Shown: piece by piece, positions 7,588 through 16,255 of the stretch
How the letters are laid out: every line of letters starts with the position of its first letter
Numbering within the stretch: the first letter of the stretch is position 1
Assembly: GCF_004349315.1 (NCBI RefSeq)
Contig: NZ_SMLH01000008.1
Location: forward strand, 112,944-176,943
DNA length: 64,000 bases
DNA from: Flavobacterium ranwuense
Lineage (GTDB): Bacteria > Bacteroidota > Bacteroidia > Flavobacteriales > Flavobacteriaceae
Reading direction: 5' to 3'
The notes under the pieces: model-generated
Seen by the model: the letters and a program-made list of their open reading frames with translations, nothing else
Told to the model about the DNA's origin: nothing
The model's database searches: none
Position numbers and translations under genes: made by a program

Positions 7588-9150
7588 TTAATTTCCTATA
7601 CATTCTTTTATCATCAACGCGCATTTCTCACCATCAATAGCGGCAGATATAATTCCTCCGGCATAACCCGCGCCTTCTCCACAAGGATACAAGCCTTTTA
7701 TTTGAACGTGCTCGTAAGTCAAAGGATCTCTGGGAATACGCACAGGCGAAGAAGTTCTGGATTCTGGCGCATGAAGTATCGCTTCATTTGTCAAATAACC
7801 ACGCATGGATTTTCCGAATTCAGTGAAGCCTTCTCTTAATATTTGCGTTAAAAATCCAGGAAAAACCTGTCCCATTTCTACTGAAGTTGTTCCGGGAACA
7901 TAAGACGTTTTCGGAATGTCCGAAGAAACTCTGTTTTGCGTAAAATCAATCATCCGTTGTGCAGGAACTTTTTGACTTTCGCCTGCCAAATGCCAGGCGC
8001 GTTGCTCGATACTTTTTTGGAATTCCATTCCAGCCAAAGCACCAAATTTAGCAAAAGGTTTAAAATCTTCCAGTTGCAGTTCGATTACAATTCCTGAATT
8101 GGCAGTAGCCTGATCCCTTTTGGAGGGTGACCAACCATTCGTTACCACTTCACCGGGGCTAGTGGCACAAGGCGCAATCACGCCGCCAGGACACATACAA
8201 AAGGAATACATTCCCCTTCCTCCTACTTGCTTCACAATAGAATATGGAGCCGGAGGTAAATAATCCCCACGATAATCACAACTGTATTGAATACTGTCAA
8301 TCAAAGATTGTGGATGTTCTGCCCTTACGCCCAAGGCAAAAGGTTTGGCCTCGATAAAAATCTTTTTCCTATCCAATAATTCGAAAATATCACGAGCCGA
8401 ATGCCCGGTGGCCAAAATAAGCTTATTAGCAAGAATCGTGTCCCCTTTTTGAGTAACGATACCTTGCACTTCATTATTTTTTATTAAAATATCAGTCAAT
8501 CGGGTTTCAAACAAAACTTGTCCGCCACATTCGATGATTTTTTCCCGGATGTCCTGAATAATTTGAGGCAATTTATTGGTTCCAATATGTGGATGCGCCT
8601 CAATCAGAATATCGGCTGAAGCTCCAAAAGCGACAAATAATTCCAAAACTCGCGTTACATCACCTCTTTTTTTAGAACGTGTGTATAACTTCCCGTCCGA
8701 ATAGGTTCCTGCTCCGCCTTCGCCAAAACAATAATTGGAATCTTCATTCACAAGATGATCTACATTGATGGCTTTCAAATCTCTTCTTCTGCCTCTAACG
8801 TCTTTTCCGCGCTCAATAACTATGGGCTTCAAACCCAATTCTATCAATTGCAAAGCAGCAAAAAGTCCGGCTGGTCCTGCGCCAACAACGATTACTTCTT
8901 GGGCTGTAGCCACATTACCATAATCTGGAAGTTGAATTTTTTGCTCTTGAAAAGGTTCTCCTTTAAAATAAATCACAACCTTAAGATTGATTTTTATAGC
9001 TTTTTGACGTGCATCTACAGATCTTTTTAAAATAGAAACATGCTGAATTTCATTTACAGAAACCTTAATTTGTTTCGATAAATAATTTTTCAACAACAAA
9101 TCGTTTGCTGCAATTTCTGGAGATACTTGTAATAAGAGTTCTTGAGGCAT
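7588..9150 (-). CDS. FAD-dependent oxidoreductase (COG2509-like dehydrogenase)
   Basis: The 520-residue cytosolic flavoprotein has an N-terminal ~80-residue ferredoxin-like region, then a Rossmann dinucleotide motif VVGAGPAGLFAAL (88-100) with the acidic partner VIERGKDVRGRRRD. CFGEGGAGTYSDGKLYTR and a C-terminal CGEGAGYAGGIISAAIDG form the second FAD contact. This architecture matches the widespread uncharacterised FAD/NAD(P)-binding family often annotated as a dehydrogenase. The physiological substrate is unknown. It is monocistronic. Confidence 0.88.
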   Translation of the reverse strand: MPQELLLQVSPEIAANDLLLKNYLSKQIKVSVNEIQHVSILKRSVDARQKAIKINLKVVIYFKGEPFQEQKIQLPDYGNVATAQEVIVVGAGPAGLFAALQLIELGLKPIVIERGKDVRGRRRDLKAINVDHLVNEDSNYCFGEGGAGTYSDGKLYTRSKKRGDVTRVLELFVAFGASADILIEAHPHIGTNKLPQIIQDIREKIIECGGQVLFETRLTDILIKNNEVQGIVTQKGDTILANKLILATGHSARDIFELLDRKKIFIEAKPFALGVRAEHPQSLIDSIQYSCDYRGDYLPPAPYSIVKQVGGRGMYSFCMCPGGVIAPCATSPGEVVTNGWSPSKRDQATANSGIVIELQLEDFKPFAKFGALAGMEFQKSIEQRAWHLAGESQKVPAQRMIDFTQNRVSSDIPKTSYVPGTTSVEMGQVFPGFLTQILREGFTEFGKSMRGYLTNEAILHAPESRTSSPVRIPRDPLTYEHVQIKGLYPCGEGAGYAGGIISAAIDGEKCALMIKECIGN

Positions 9151-9303
9151 TTTTTTAGGTTATTCGATTTTTAGATTATTTGACTTTTAAAAATGTCTAA
9201 AATAACCCAGGTACAAAAGTAGTATTTTGTACTGACTTCTTGTTATTGAATGGAAAATCCCTTTTCAAATTTACAAATTGGTTTATTTTCGAATTAGACT
9301 TTG

Positions 9304-9311
9304 TAACTTTG
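9304..9311 (+). promoter_or_regulatory. -7 element upstream of the 79-residue gene
   Basis: TAACTTTG fits TAnnTTTG and lies 37 bases before the ATG at 9349. A TTGG about 24 bases upstream could be a weak -33 element. Confidence 0.4.
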
Positions 9312-9348
9312 GTGCTTTAACTCTATGAACCTTTGTACCTCATAAAAA

Positions 9349-9588
9349 ATGTCTAGACAAATAAAACTAATATGGGATTTCCGCGGTCCGGCTGCTGCAA
9401 AAACAGCAGAACACCATGAAATCCATTTGAAAGAATACATCGCTATTGAAAAATTACCGTTGAATATAACCGGGTTTGAAATTCATGGCGAAATGCAAGC
9501 CATCGCATTTATGGTAGTTACGGATGAAAACATGATTCAGGTTCGAGATGCTTTGAAACCGCATCGTGGAGAGTTATATATAGTCTAA
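9349..9588 (+). CDS. Conserved hypothetical small protein (79 aa)
   Basis: The 79-residue soluble protein begins MSRQIKLIWDFRGPAAAKTA, contains a His-rich AEHHEIHLKEY segment and ends in a ferredoxin-like beta-alpha-beta pattern (FMVVTDENMIQVRDALKPHRGELYIV). I do not recognise a named domain. The codon pattern, ATG context and an upstream TAnnTTTG element support it as real. It has no signal peptide or membrane segment. It stands alone, convergent with recQ. The fold guess is from residue pattern only. Confidence 0.7.
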   Translation: MSRQIKLIWDFRGPAAAKTAEHHEIHLKEYIAIEKLPLNITGFEIHGEMQAIAFMVVTDENMIQVRDALKPHRGELYIV

Positions 9589-9665
9589 AGTCATAAAGTC
9601 GAAATGTCCAAAAAACACCAAACCTTCTAAAACTTTATGACTTTATGACCTTCGACTTTATGACT
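9589..9665. terminator. Perfect 15-bp inverted repeat between convergent genes
   Basis: AGTCATAAAGTCGAA (9589-9603) is exactly complementary to TTCGACTTTATGACT (9651-9665), separated by 47 bases. The right arm overlaps the recQ stop codon. The loop contains another ACTTTATGAC copy. It could terminate transcription in both directions, though there is no T tract. Confidence 0.5.
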
Positions 9666-11859
9666 AGTTAGCAACCTCGCTGATGAATTTAATTCGCATC
9701 AAGCGCAATTCATCAATATCATAATCCCCATCAAATTCTTTGAGTGCGTTTTCAATATTATCCGATTCTGATTCCATAAAATAATCGTGAATTTCTTCCT
9801 GCTGATCATCGTCAAGCATATCATCAATCCAATATTTTATATTCAGTTTAGTTCCTGAATACACAATTTGCTCCATTTCTTTAATCAGAGCATCCATGTT
9901 GATTCCTTTGGCGGAAGCAATATCATCAAGGGATAATTTCCTGTCGATATTTTGGATAATATACAGTTTATTTACAGAGTTTACTCCCGTAGATTTCACT
10001 ACTAAATCTTCCGGACGGATGATATCGTTATCTTCTACATATCGGCTGATTAATTCTAAGAATGCCGCACCGTATTTTTTAGCTTTTCCTTCCCCAACCC
10101 CATGAATATTATTCAATTCTTCTTGGGAAACAGGATATTTCAAAGCCATGTCTTCCAATGATGGATCTTGAAAAACCACAAATGGAGGAACGCCTAATTT
10201 CTTAGCCACTTTTTTACGCAAATCACGCAACATACCCATCAATAATTCATCGGCAGTTCCAGTAGATTTGGAAGCGGTTACAATGGCTTCGTCCTCAGAT
10301 TCGTTGTATTCATGATCTTCAGACATCATAAAGGATTCTCGGTTTTTAATAAAATCCAACCCCTTCTTGGTGATTTTTACAATGCCATAGGTTTCAATAT
10401 CTTTCGATAAAAATCCAGCAACAAGAACTTGTCGTAATAAGGCCATCCAGTATTTTTCATCATGATCTGAACCACATCCAAAAAAAGACTGTGTATCTGT
10501 TCTATGTGCTTTAATGACAGCATTGACACGGCCAATCAATGTAAAAACAACTTCTTTTGATTTGTATAAATGCTTCGTATCGCGAACCACTTCCAGTAGT
10601 TGCACCACTTGATCTATGGCTTCGACTTTTGTTTTTGGATTTCGAATATTGTCATCCATATCAGCGCCTTCACCATTAACATCGTCAAATTCTTCTCCAA
10701 AATAATGAAGCAGGAATCTCCTTCTGGACATCGAAGTTTCAGCGTAAGCCACAACTTCCTGCAACAAAGCAAATCCGATTTCTTGTTCAGCAACGGGTTT
10801 TCCCGACATGAATTTTTCTAATTTCTCGACATCTTTGTAAGAGTAATAGGCTAAACAGTGTCCTTCACCTCCATCACGACCGGCACGACCCGTTTCCTGA
10901 TAGTAACTTTCTAATGATTTTGGAATATCATGGTGAATCACAAAACGCACATCCGGTTTGTCAATTCCCATCCCAAAAGCAATGGTTGCCACCACCACAT
11001 CTACATCTTCCATAAGGAACATATCCTGGTGTTTGGCACGTGTTTTAGCATCTAATCCCGCATGATAAGGCACGGCACTTATTCCATTAACCTGCAAAAC
11101 TTCGGCTATAGCCTCTACTTTTTTGCGGCTTAAACAATAAATGATTCCTGATTTCCCTTTATGTTGTTTTATGAAACGAATAATATCCGATTCTATATTT
11201 TTAGTTTTAGTCCGTACTTCGTAATACAGATTAGGCCTGTTGAATGATGCTTTGAAAGTAGTTGCATCAGACATATCTAAGTTTTTCAGAATATCTTCCT
11301 GTACTTTTGGCGTAGCCGTAGCGGTCAAACCTATAATAGCAACATCACCCAATTGCTTGATGATGTGTTTCAAATTCCTATATTCCGGTCTAAAATCATG
11401 ACCCCACTCCGAAATACAATGCGCTTCATCGATAGCCACAAAAGATATGGTAACATTTTTCAAAAAGTTTACATATTCTTCCTTTGTCAAAGACTCTGGT
11501 GCTACATACAGCAACTTTGTCAATCCTGAAGTAATATCTTTTTTTACCTGAGCAATTTCCGTTTTAGTAAGAGAGGAGTTTAAAACATGGGCAACACCAT
11601 TTTCAGAAGACAAACTTCTGATGGCATCCACTTGATTTTTCATTAAAGCAATAAGGGGCGAAACTACGATAGCAGTTCCCTCTTGAATCAAAGCAGGTAA
11701 TTGATAACAAAGTGATTTTCCTCCTCCTGTGGGCATTATCACAAATGTATTCTCTTGGTTTAGGATACTTTTTATGACTTGTTCCTGCAACCCCTTAAAT
11801 TGGCTGAAGCCAAAATATTTTTTTAATTCTTTGTGTATGTCAATTTCGTTTGAATTCAT
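9664..11859 (-). CDS. recQ: ATP-dependent DNA helicase RecQ
   Basis: The 731-residue 3'-5' superfamily 2 helicase has Walker A PTGGGKSLCYQLPA (43-56), the DEAH box in VAIDEAHCISEWGHDFRPEY, motif III GLTATATP and motif VI ETGRAGRDG. An RQC region follows, then an HRDC domain at roughly residues 530-610 (LLMGMLRDLRKKVAKKLGVP). The acidic C-terminal ~120 residues extend beyond the E. coli form, as is common in Bacteroidota. It functions in replication-fork repair and recombination. Its 5' end faces kdsD divergently across an 85-base gap. Confidence 0.96.
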   Translation of the reverse strand: MNSNEIDIHKELKKYFGFSQFKGLQEQVIKSILNQENTFVIMPTGGGKSLCYQLPALIQEGTAIVVSPLIALMKNQVDAIRSLSSENGVAHVLNSSLTKTEIAQVKKDITSGLTKLLYVAPESLTKEEYVNFLKNVTISFVAIDEAHCISEWGHDFRPEYRNLKHIIKQLGDVAIIGLTATATPKVQEDILKNLDMSDATTFKASFNRPNLYYEVRTKTKNIESDIIRFIKQHKGKSGIIYCLSRKKVEAIAEVLQVNGISAVPYHAGLDAKTRAKHQDMFLMEDVDVVVATIAFGMGIDKPDVRFVIHHDIPKSLESYYQETGRAGRDGGEGHCLAYYSYKDVEKLEKFMSGKPVAEQEIGFALLQEVVAYAETSMSRRRFLLHYFGEEFDDVNGEGADMDDNIRNPKTKVEAIDQVVQLLEVVRDTKHLYKSKEVVFTLIGRVNAVIKAHRTDTQSFFGCGSDHDEKYWMALLRQVLVAGFLSKDIETYGIVKITKKGLDFIKNRESFMMSEDHEYNESEDEAIVTASKSTGTADELLMGMLRDLRKKVAKKLGVPPFVVFQDPSLEDMALKYPVSQEELNNIHGVGEGKAKKYGAAFLELISRYVEDNDIIRPEDLVVKSTGVNSVNKLYIIQNIDRKLSLDDIASAKGINMDALIKEMEQIVYSGTKLNIKYWIDDMLDDDQQEEIHDYFMESESDNIENALKEFDGDYDIDELRLMRIKFISEVAN

Positions 11860-11882
11860 TCTTTATTATGTGGTATTTTGTA

Positions 11883-11890
11883 TAAATTTG
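11883..11890 (+). promoter_or_regulatory. -7 element of the kdsD-tatC operon
   Basis: TAAATTTG fits TAnnTTTG. It lies 54 bases before the proposed TTG start of kdsD and between the divergent recQ and kdsD genes, which supports a kdsD start downstream of it. Confidence 0.4.
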
Positions 11891-11944
11891 CAACACCTAA
11901 AGGTACAAATTTCTTTTACACATACAAATTTTAATTATTCTGTT

Positions 11945-12910
11945 TTGATATCTAAAGAAAATATATTGGCTAGTGCCAAAAAAACTATTTTATCGGAAAG
12001 CCAATCAATTGCCAAACTAACTGATTTTCTTGATGAAAACTTCATTGAAGCAACACAAAATATCTATAATTCCAAAGGGAGACTTGTGGTTACAGGGATA
12101 GGAAAAAGTGCAATTATTGCCCAGAAAATGGTAGCTTCCTTTAATTCTACGGGAACACCATCGCTGTTTCTCCATGCCTCAGAGGCTATTCACGGTGATT
12201 TAGGGATGGTTCAAAATGAAGATATTGTCATTTGCATTTCAAAAAGCGGCAACAGTCCTGAAATAAAAGTTTTAGTGCCACTCTTAAAACGATTTGGCAA
12301 TACTTTGATTGCAATAACCGGAAATACGACCTCATTTCTTGCTAAAGGTTCTGATTTTGTTTTGAACACCACAGTAGATGCTGAAGCTTGTCCTAATAAT
12401 CTTGCTCCAACAAACAGCACAACCGCACAATTGGTGATGGGCGATGCTATAGCTGTTTGCCTTATGGAAATGCGTGATTTCAAAGCCGAAGATTTTGCTG
12501 TTTACCATCCCGGCGGTGCATTGGGCAAAAAATTATTGTTGCGTGTGAAAGACATGTTGGAACACACCTTGAAACCTATGGTTGCTCCAGATGCATCGAT
12601 AAAAAAGGTGATTTTCGAAATCTCGGAGAAGCGTCTTGGCGTAACCGCGGTTGTCGATCAGGATAAAGTTATCGGTATTATTACCGATGGTGATATTCGA
12701 AGAATGTTAAACGACAGAGATTCTTTCGCTGATTTGACCGCTAAAGATATTATGACAAAAAATCCAAAATTAGTATCATCTACCGCTATGGTTGTAGATG
12801 CCTTGAACACCTTAGAAGACTTCTCCATCACACAATTAGTAGTTGTGGATAATGGTGAATACAAAGGGGTATTACATTTACACGATATTTTAAAAGAAGG
12901 AATAGTATAA
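11945..12910 (+). CDS. kdsD: Arabinose-5-phosphate isomerase, KpsF/GutQ family
   Basis: The 321-residue enzyme converts ribulose-5-P to arabinose-5-P, the first step to Kdo for LPS core. An N-terminal SIS domain includes GKSAIIAQKMVASFNSTGTP, the SEAIHGDLGM motif and ISKSGNSPE. Two CBS domains follow (about 200-321), with IGIITDGDIRRML and GVLHLHDILKEG. No ATG fits: the frame runs back into recQ without one in a sensible place, while TTG at 11945 gives the family-typical start ISKENILASA. The tatC ATG overlaps its stop (TAATG). Confidence 0.88.
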   Translation: MISKENILASAKKTILSESQSIAKLTDFLDENFIEATQNIYNSKGRLVVTGIGKSAIIAQKMVASFNSTGTPSLFLHASEAIHGDLGMVQNEDIVICISKSGNSPEIKVLVPLLKRFGNTLIAITGNTTSFLAKGSDFVLNTTVDAEACPNNLAPTNSTTAQLVMGDAIAVCLMEMRDFKAEDFAVYHPGGALGKKLLLRVKDMLEHTLKPMVAPDASIKKVIFEISEKRLGVTAVVDQDKVIGIITDGDIRRMLNDRDSFADLTAKDIMTKNPKLVSSTAMVVDALNTLEDFSITQLVVVDNGEYKGVLHLHDILKEGIV

Positions 12911-13725
12911 TGGCAAAAAAAAACCTAAACGAAATGTCGTTTTTAGATCATCTTGAAGAATTAAGATGGTTATTAGTTCGAAGCACAATTGCAATATTAA
13001 TTTTGGCTACCGTCACTTTTTTCATAAGTGATTATATTTTTGATGTTATCATTTTTGGCCCCACAGATGCTAATTTTATTACCTACCGTTTTTTTTGTGA
13101 TTTGTCTCACACTTTGGGTTTTGCTGAGAGTATTTGCGTAACCGAAATGCCTTTCATCATTCAAAATACGAATATGGAGGGTCAAATTAACGTTTTGATT
13201 TGGACGTGTATAACAGCCGGATTTATCTTAGGGTTTCCTTTTATTTTATGGGAAGTCTGGAAATTTATCAGTCCTGCATTGTATGATACAGAAAAAAAGC
13301 ATGCCAAACTTTTTATTTTTTCGTCTTCCTTGCTTTTCTTCTTGGGCGTATTGTTTGGCTACTTTGTAATTGTACCCATGTCAGTCAACTTTTTTGCCTC
13401 GTTTACCATCAGTGATGTCGTAAAAAACCAATTTAGTATTGATTCGTATATTGGATTAGTAAAGACGAGTGTTATCGCTTGTGGATTGTTTTTTGAATTG
13501 CCCATTATCATCTATTTCTTAACAAAATTAGGATTAGTAACTCCAGTTTTCTTAAGAAAATACTGGAAATATGCCGTAATTATCATTCTGATAGTTGCCG
13601 CAATAGTTACTCCGCCTGATGTGGTAAGTCAAATAATTGTAACGATTCCGATGTTGTTAATTTATGAAGCAAGTATCTTAATTTCAAAAATAGTAGTAAA
13701 AAATAAAAAAGAACAAAATGGCTGA
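12910..13725 (+). CDS. tatC: Twin-arginine translocase subunit TatC
   Basis: The 271-residue inner-membrane protein has six predicted membrane segments. The N-terminal FLDHLEELRWLLVRS is the conserved TatC cytosolic motif. FILWEVWKFISPALYDTEKKHA holds the conserved Phe/Pro region after TM2, and an ELPIIIYFLTKLGLVTP segment follows. TatC recognises the RR signal peptides of folded Tat substrates. No tatA/B is beside it. It overlaps kdsD by one base and the next gene by 8 bp, suggesting a coupled operon. Confidence 0.95.
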   Translation: MAKKNLNEMSFLDHLEELRWLLVRSTIAILILATVTFFISDYIFDVIIFGPTDANFITYRFFCDLSHTLGFAESICVTEMPFIIQNTNMEGQINVLIWTCITAGFILGFPFILWEVWKFISPALYDTEKKHAKLFIFSSSLLFFLGVLFGYFVIVPMSVNFFASFTISDVVKNQFSIDSYIGLVKTSVIACGLFFELPIIIYFLTKLGLVTPVFLRKYWKYAVIIILIVAAIVTPPDVVSQIIVTIPMLLIYEASILISKIVVKNKKEQNG

Positions 13726-14071
13726 TATCATTCAAGAATTCAACGAATACCGTTCTAAAATGAACGAAAAATTATTGGCAGACAATAATAAAATTGTAAA
13801 GCGAATTTTTAATCTGGATACCAATGCCTATGCAGCGGGAGCGCTGGATGTAAAAACCAAAGAATTACTGGGATTAGTAGCTTCGGCAGTTTTACGTTGT
13901 GACGATTGTGTAAAATACCATTTGGAAACCAGCTTTAAAGAAGGTGTTACCAAAGAGGAAATGATGGAAACTATGGGAATCGCAACACTTGTTGGCGGAA
14001 CTATTGTCGTTCCTCATTTACGTAGAGCCTATGAATTCTGGGAAGCACTGGAACAAACCGCTGTGAAATAA
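13718..14071 (+). CDS. Carboxymuconolactone decarboxylase / AhpD-like protein
   Basis: The 117-residue all-helical protein has the AhpD-type redox motif: LRCDDCVKYHLE with Cys61, Cys64 and His68. This CxxC-xxx-H arrangement in CMD-family proteins supports thiol-based peroxidase or oxidoreductase roles rather than true carboxymuconolactone decarboxylation. It overlaps tatC by 8 bp and is followed at about 70 bases by lptB. The exact substrate is unknown. Confidence 0.85.
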   Translation: MADIIQEFNEYRSKMNEKLLADNNKIVKRIFNLDTNAYAAGALDVKTKELLGLVASAVLRCDDCVKYHLETSFKEGVTKEEMMETMGIATLVGGTIVVPHLRRAYEFWEALEQTAVK

Positions 14072-14140
14072 TTGTTAAGAAGCAAAATCCTTTAATTCTT
14101 TATCCGTTTATTTGAACGGTTAAACAATCAAACTAAAAAA

Positions 14141-14881
14141 ATGAAATTAAGAGCCGAAAATTTAATCAAAACCTATAAAGGTCGTAGTGTTGTAAAAGGC
14201 ATTTCGGTAGAAGTGAATCAAGGCGAAATCGTAGGGCTTTTGGGACCAAACGGTGCTGGAAAAACAACTTCTTTTTATATGATTGTGGGATTAGTTAAAC
14301 CGAATTCAGGCAATATATTTCTGGACGATTTGAATATTACCGATTATCCTATGTACAAAAGAGCACAGCAGGGAATTGGTTATTTAGCGCAGGAAGCATC
14401 CGTTTTTAGAAAATTAAGCATCGAAGACAACATATTAAGCGTATTGCAATTGACAAAACTTACCAAAGCTGAACAAGAAGCTAAAATGGAAAGTTTAATC
14501 GAAGAATTCAGCTTAGAACACATTCGTACCAATCGTGGCGATTTACTTTCGGGTGGAGAACGCCGTCGTACCGAAATTGCAAGATGTTTGGCTACCGATC
14601 CAAAATTTATTTTATTGGACGAACCATTTGCCGGTGTCGATCCTGTTGCCGTTGAAGACATTCAGAGAATTGTGGCGCAGTTAAAAAATAAAAACATAGG
14701 AATTCTTATTACGGATCACAACGTACAGGAAACCTTGGCTATTACGGATAAAACCTATCTTATGTTTGAAGGTGGAATCCTAAAAGCGGGAATTCCGGAA
14801 GAATTAGTAGAAGATGAGATGGTACGTCGCGTCTATCTTGGACAAAATTTTGAGTTGAGAAAGAAGAAATTAGAGTTTTAA
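14141..14881 (+). CDS. lptB: LPS export ABC transporter ATP-binding protein
   Basis: The 246-residue cytosolic ATPase powers LptFG extraction of LPS to the Lpt bridge. Walker [10 protein letters not shown] lies at 35-43, Q-loop at [13 protein letters not shown], the signature [15 protein letters not shown] and Walker [14 protein letters not shown]. The switch His is in [10 protein letters not shown]. The C-terminal [12 protein letters not shown] tail is typical of LptB. Its location downstream of kdsD (Kdo precursor) fits an LPS-related neighbourhood. Confidence 0.93.
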   Translation: MKLRAENLIKTYKGRSVVKGISVEVNQGEIVGLLGPNGAGKTTSFYMIVGLVKPNSGNIFLDDLNITDYPMYKRAQQGIGYLAQEASVFRKLSIEDNILSVLQLTKLTKAEQEAKMESLIEEFSLEHIRTNRGDLLSGGERRRTEIARCLATDPKFILLDEPFAGVDPVAVEDIQRIVAQLKNKNIGILITDHNVQETLAITDKTYLMFEGGILKAGIPEELVEDEMVRRVYLGQNFELRKKKLEF

Positions 14882-14885
14882 AAAA

Positions 14886-14916
14886 GTGGTCAGTGATCAG
14901 TAGCAGTGATCAGTTC
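14886..14916. repeat. CAGTGATCAG-type short repeat before the four-helix gene
   Basis: GGTCAGTGATCAG and AGCAGTGATCAGTTC are tandem. Related words recur on the other side of the gene (15330-15375: ATCACTGTTCACTAAATTACTGTTCACTGAACACTGAA) and at 55,590-55,650. They bracket the four-helix pseudogene. Confidence 0.5.
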
Positions 14917-14932
14917 TAAAAAAACAGACGAT

Positions 14933-15301
14933 ATGAAATTCCAAGACTTATTAGTGCATCAGAAATCATTTTCATTAGCCATGAAAATCTTTGAAATAAC
15001 AAAATCGTTCCCAAAAGAAGAAATGTATTCTTTGACGGATCAAATTAGGCGTTCTTCTAGAAGCGTACCCGCTAATATCGCGGAAGCATATAGAAAAAGA
15101 GTTTATCCTAAACATTTTCATAGTAAATTAACTGATTCCGATGCTGAAAACTCAGAAACTTAAGTTTGGATGGAATTTTCACTTAAATGCAACTATATAA
15201 GCGAAAGTATTTACAACGAATTATTAAATGAAAGCAATGAAGTTGGAAAACTAATCAATTACATGATTTTAAATCCTCAAAAGTTCGGAGTAACCATTTA
15301 A
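14933..15301 (+). pseudogene. Four-helix-bundle (S23/IVP-type) protein gene interrupted by a stop codon
   Basis: The ATG at 14933 opens a typical 23S-rRNA-IVP-like four-helix protein (MKFQDLLVHQKSFSLAMKI, then DQIRRSSRSVPANIAEAYRK). After 76 codons a TAA at 15161-15163 stops it. Reading continues in the same frame for 45 more codons with the family's C-terminus (VWMEFSLKCNYI ... EVGKLINYMI ... PQKFGV), ending at TAA 15299-15301. The family has Gln (CAA) where the TAA stands (ENSET-Q-VW), so a single C-to-T change explains it. Flanks carry CAGTGATCAG/CTAATCACTG-type repeat words. Confidence 0.85.
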
Positions 15302-15382
15302 AAAATATCGATTAAATCTATTTCCAAACCTCTAATCACTGTTCACTAAATTACTGTTCACTGAACACTGAATACTAAAAAA

Positions 15383-16246
15383 CTACTCCACTGTAATGTA
15401 CCGCAACTGTTGCAAATCTCCATTATAAATATTAACATCTACATTCCCTTTTATCCCCGGAACTGATGCTTTTTCGGTGAATTGCCAGAATAACCAATCT
15501 TCGGCAATTTCCTCCCTGTAAAAATTATAATTGGCAATCCAAAAAAGATAATCGCTGAATTCTTCTTTCAAAAAATCGTCATAATACCGCTCGCCGGTAT
15601 AGATAATAGGTTTTACACCGTAATGGGATTCCACAGCATTTAACCATCTTTTCAAACCTAATTTAAGATTTTCAATCGACTGATTTTTAGGAAGTTTTTC
15701 AATATCCAAAACCGGGGGTAAATCTCCTTTTTGAAGCGTTACTGTTTTAATAAAAAATTCGGCTTGCTCAATTGAATTTTCGTTAGGACGATAGTAATGA
15801 TAGGCCCCGCGAATCATTTTATTTTCTTTGGCGCCAAGCCAATTCCTATTAAACTGACGGTCTTTTCTGTCTTTTCCAACAGTAGCACGAATAAACACAA
15901 AATCTAAGGGATATTTCTTTTCTAAAGTATCTACATAAGTCCATCGGATTTTTCCTTGGTATTCCGAAACGTCAAGACCAATGCTTTTTCCTTCGTGTTT
16001 TTCTAAAACCTGATAATTGCGAACATCAGAAATGCGCTTGGCTTCTGTTTCTTCTCTTAGAATCTTATCCGATTTAAAACTAAAATAATACGCTAAACCA
16101 TCTCGATAATAATAACCAACAGCAATTATCAGTACAACAAAAATAGCAACAATAGAATAGCGCAAAACCTTTCCGGAGAAAACAGTTGCTTTCTTTTTAG
16201 GTTTACGGACTACCGTAGTTTTTCTTCTGACCGTTTTTCTTTTCAT
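15383..16246 (-). CDS. GH25-family lysozyme, membrane-anchored
   Basis: The 287-residue protein has a very basic cytosolic N-terminus (1-25), one membrane segment (about 28-46) and then a GH25 muramidase domain (about 85-283). Catalytic-region motifs are present: IGLDVSEYQGKIRW, FVFIRATVGKDRKD, GAYHYYRPN and PPVLDIE, whose Asp-x-Glu is the expected acid pair. It likely cleaves peptidoglycan in the periplasm during remodelling. The C-terminal FWQFTEKASVPGIKGNVDVN is also family-typical. It follows pssA by 9 bases on the same strand. Confidence 0.9.
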   Translation of the reverse strand: MKRKTVRRKTTVVRKPKKKATVFSGKVLRYSIVAIFVVLIIAVGYYYRDGLAYYFSFKSDKILREETEAKRISDVRNYQVLEKHEGKSIGLDVSEYQGKIRWTYVDTLEKKYPLDFVFIRATVGKDRKDRQFNRNWLGAKENKMIRGAYHYYRPNENSIEQAEFFIKTVTLQKGDLPPVLDIEKLPKNQSIENLKLGLKRWLNAVESHYGVKPIIYTGERYYDDFLKEEFSDYLFWIANYNFYREEIAEDWLFWQFTEKASVPGIKGNVDVNIYNGDLQQLRYITVE

Positions 16247-16255
16247 TCAAAAAAA

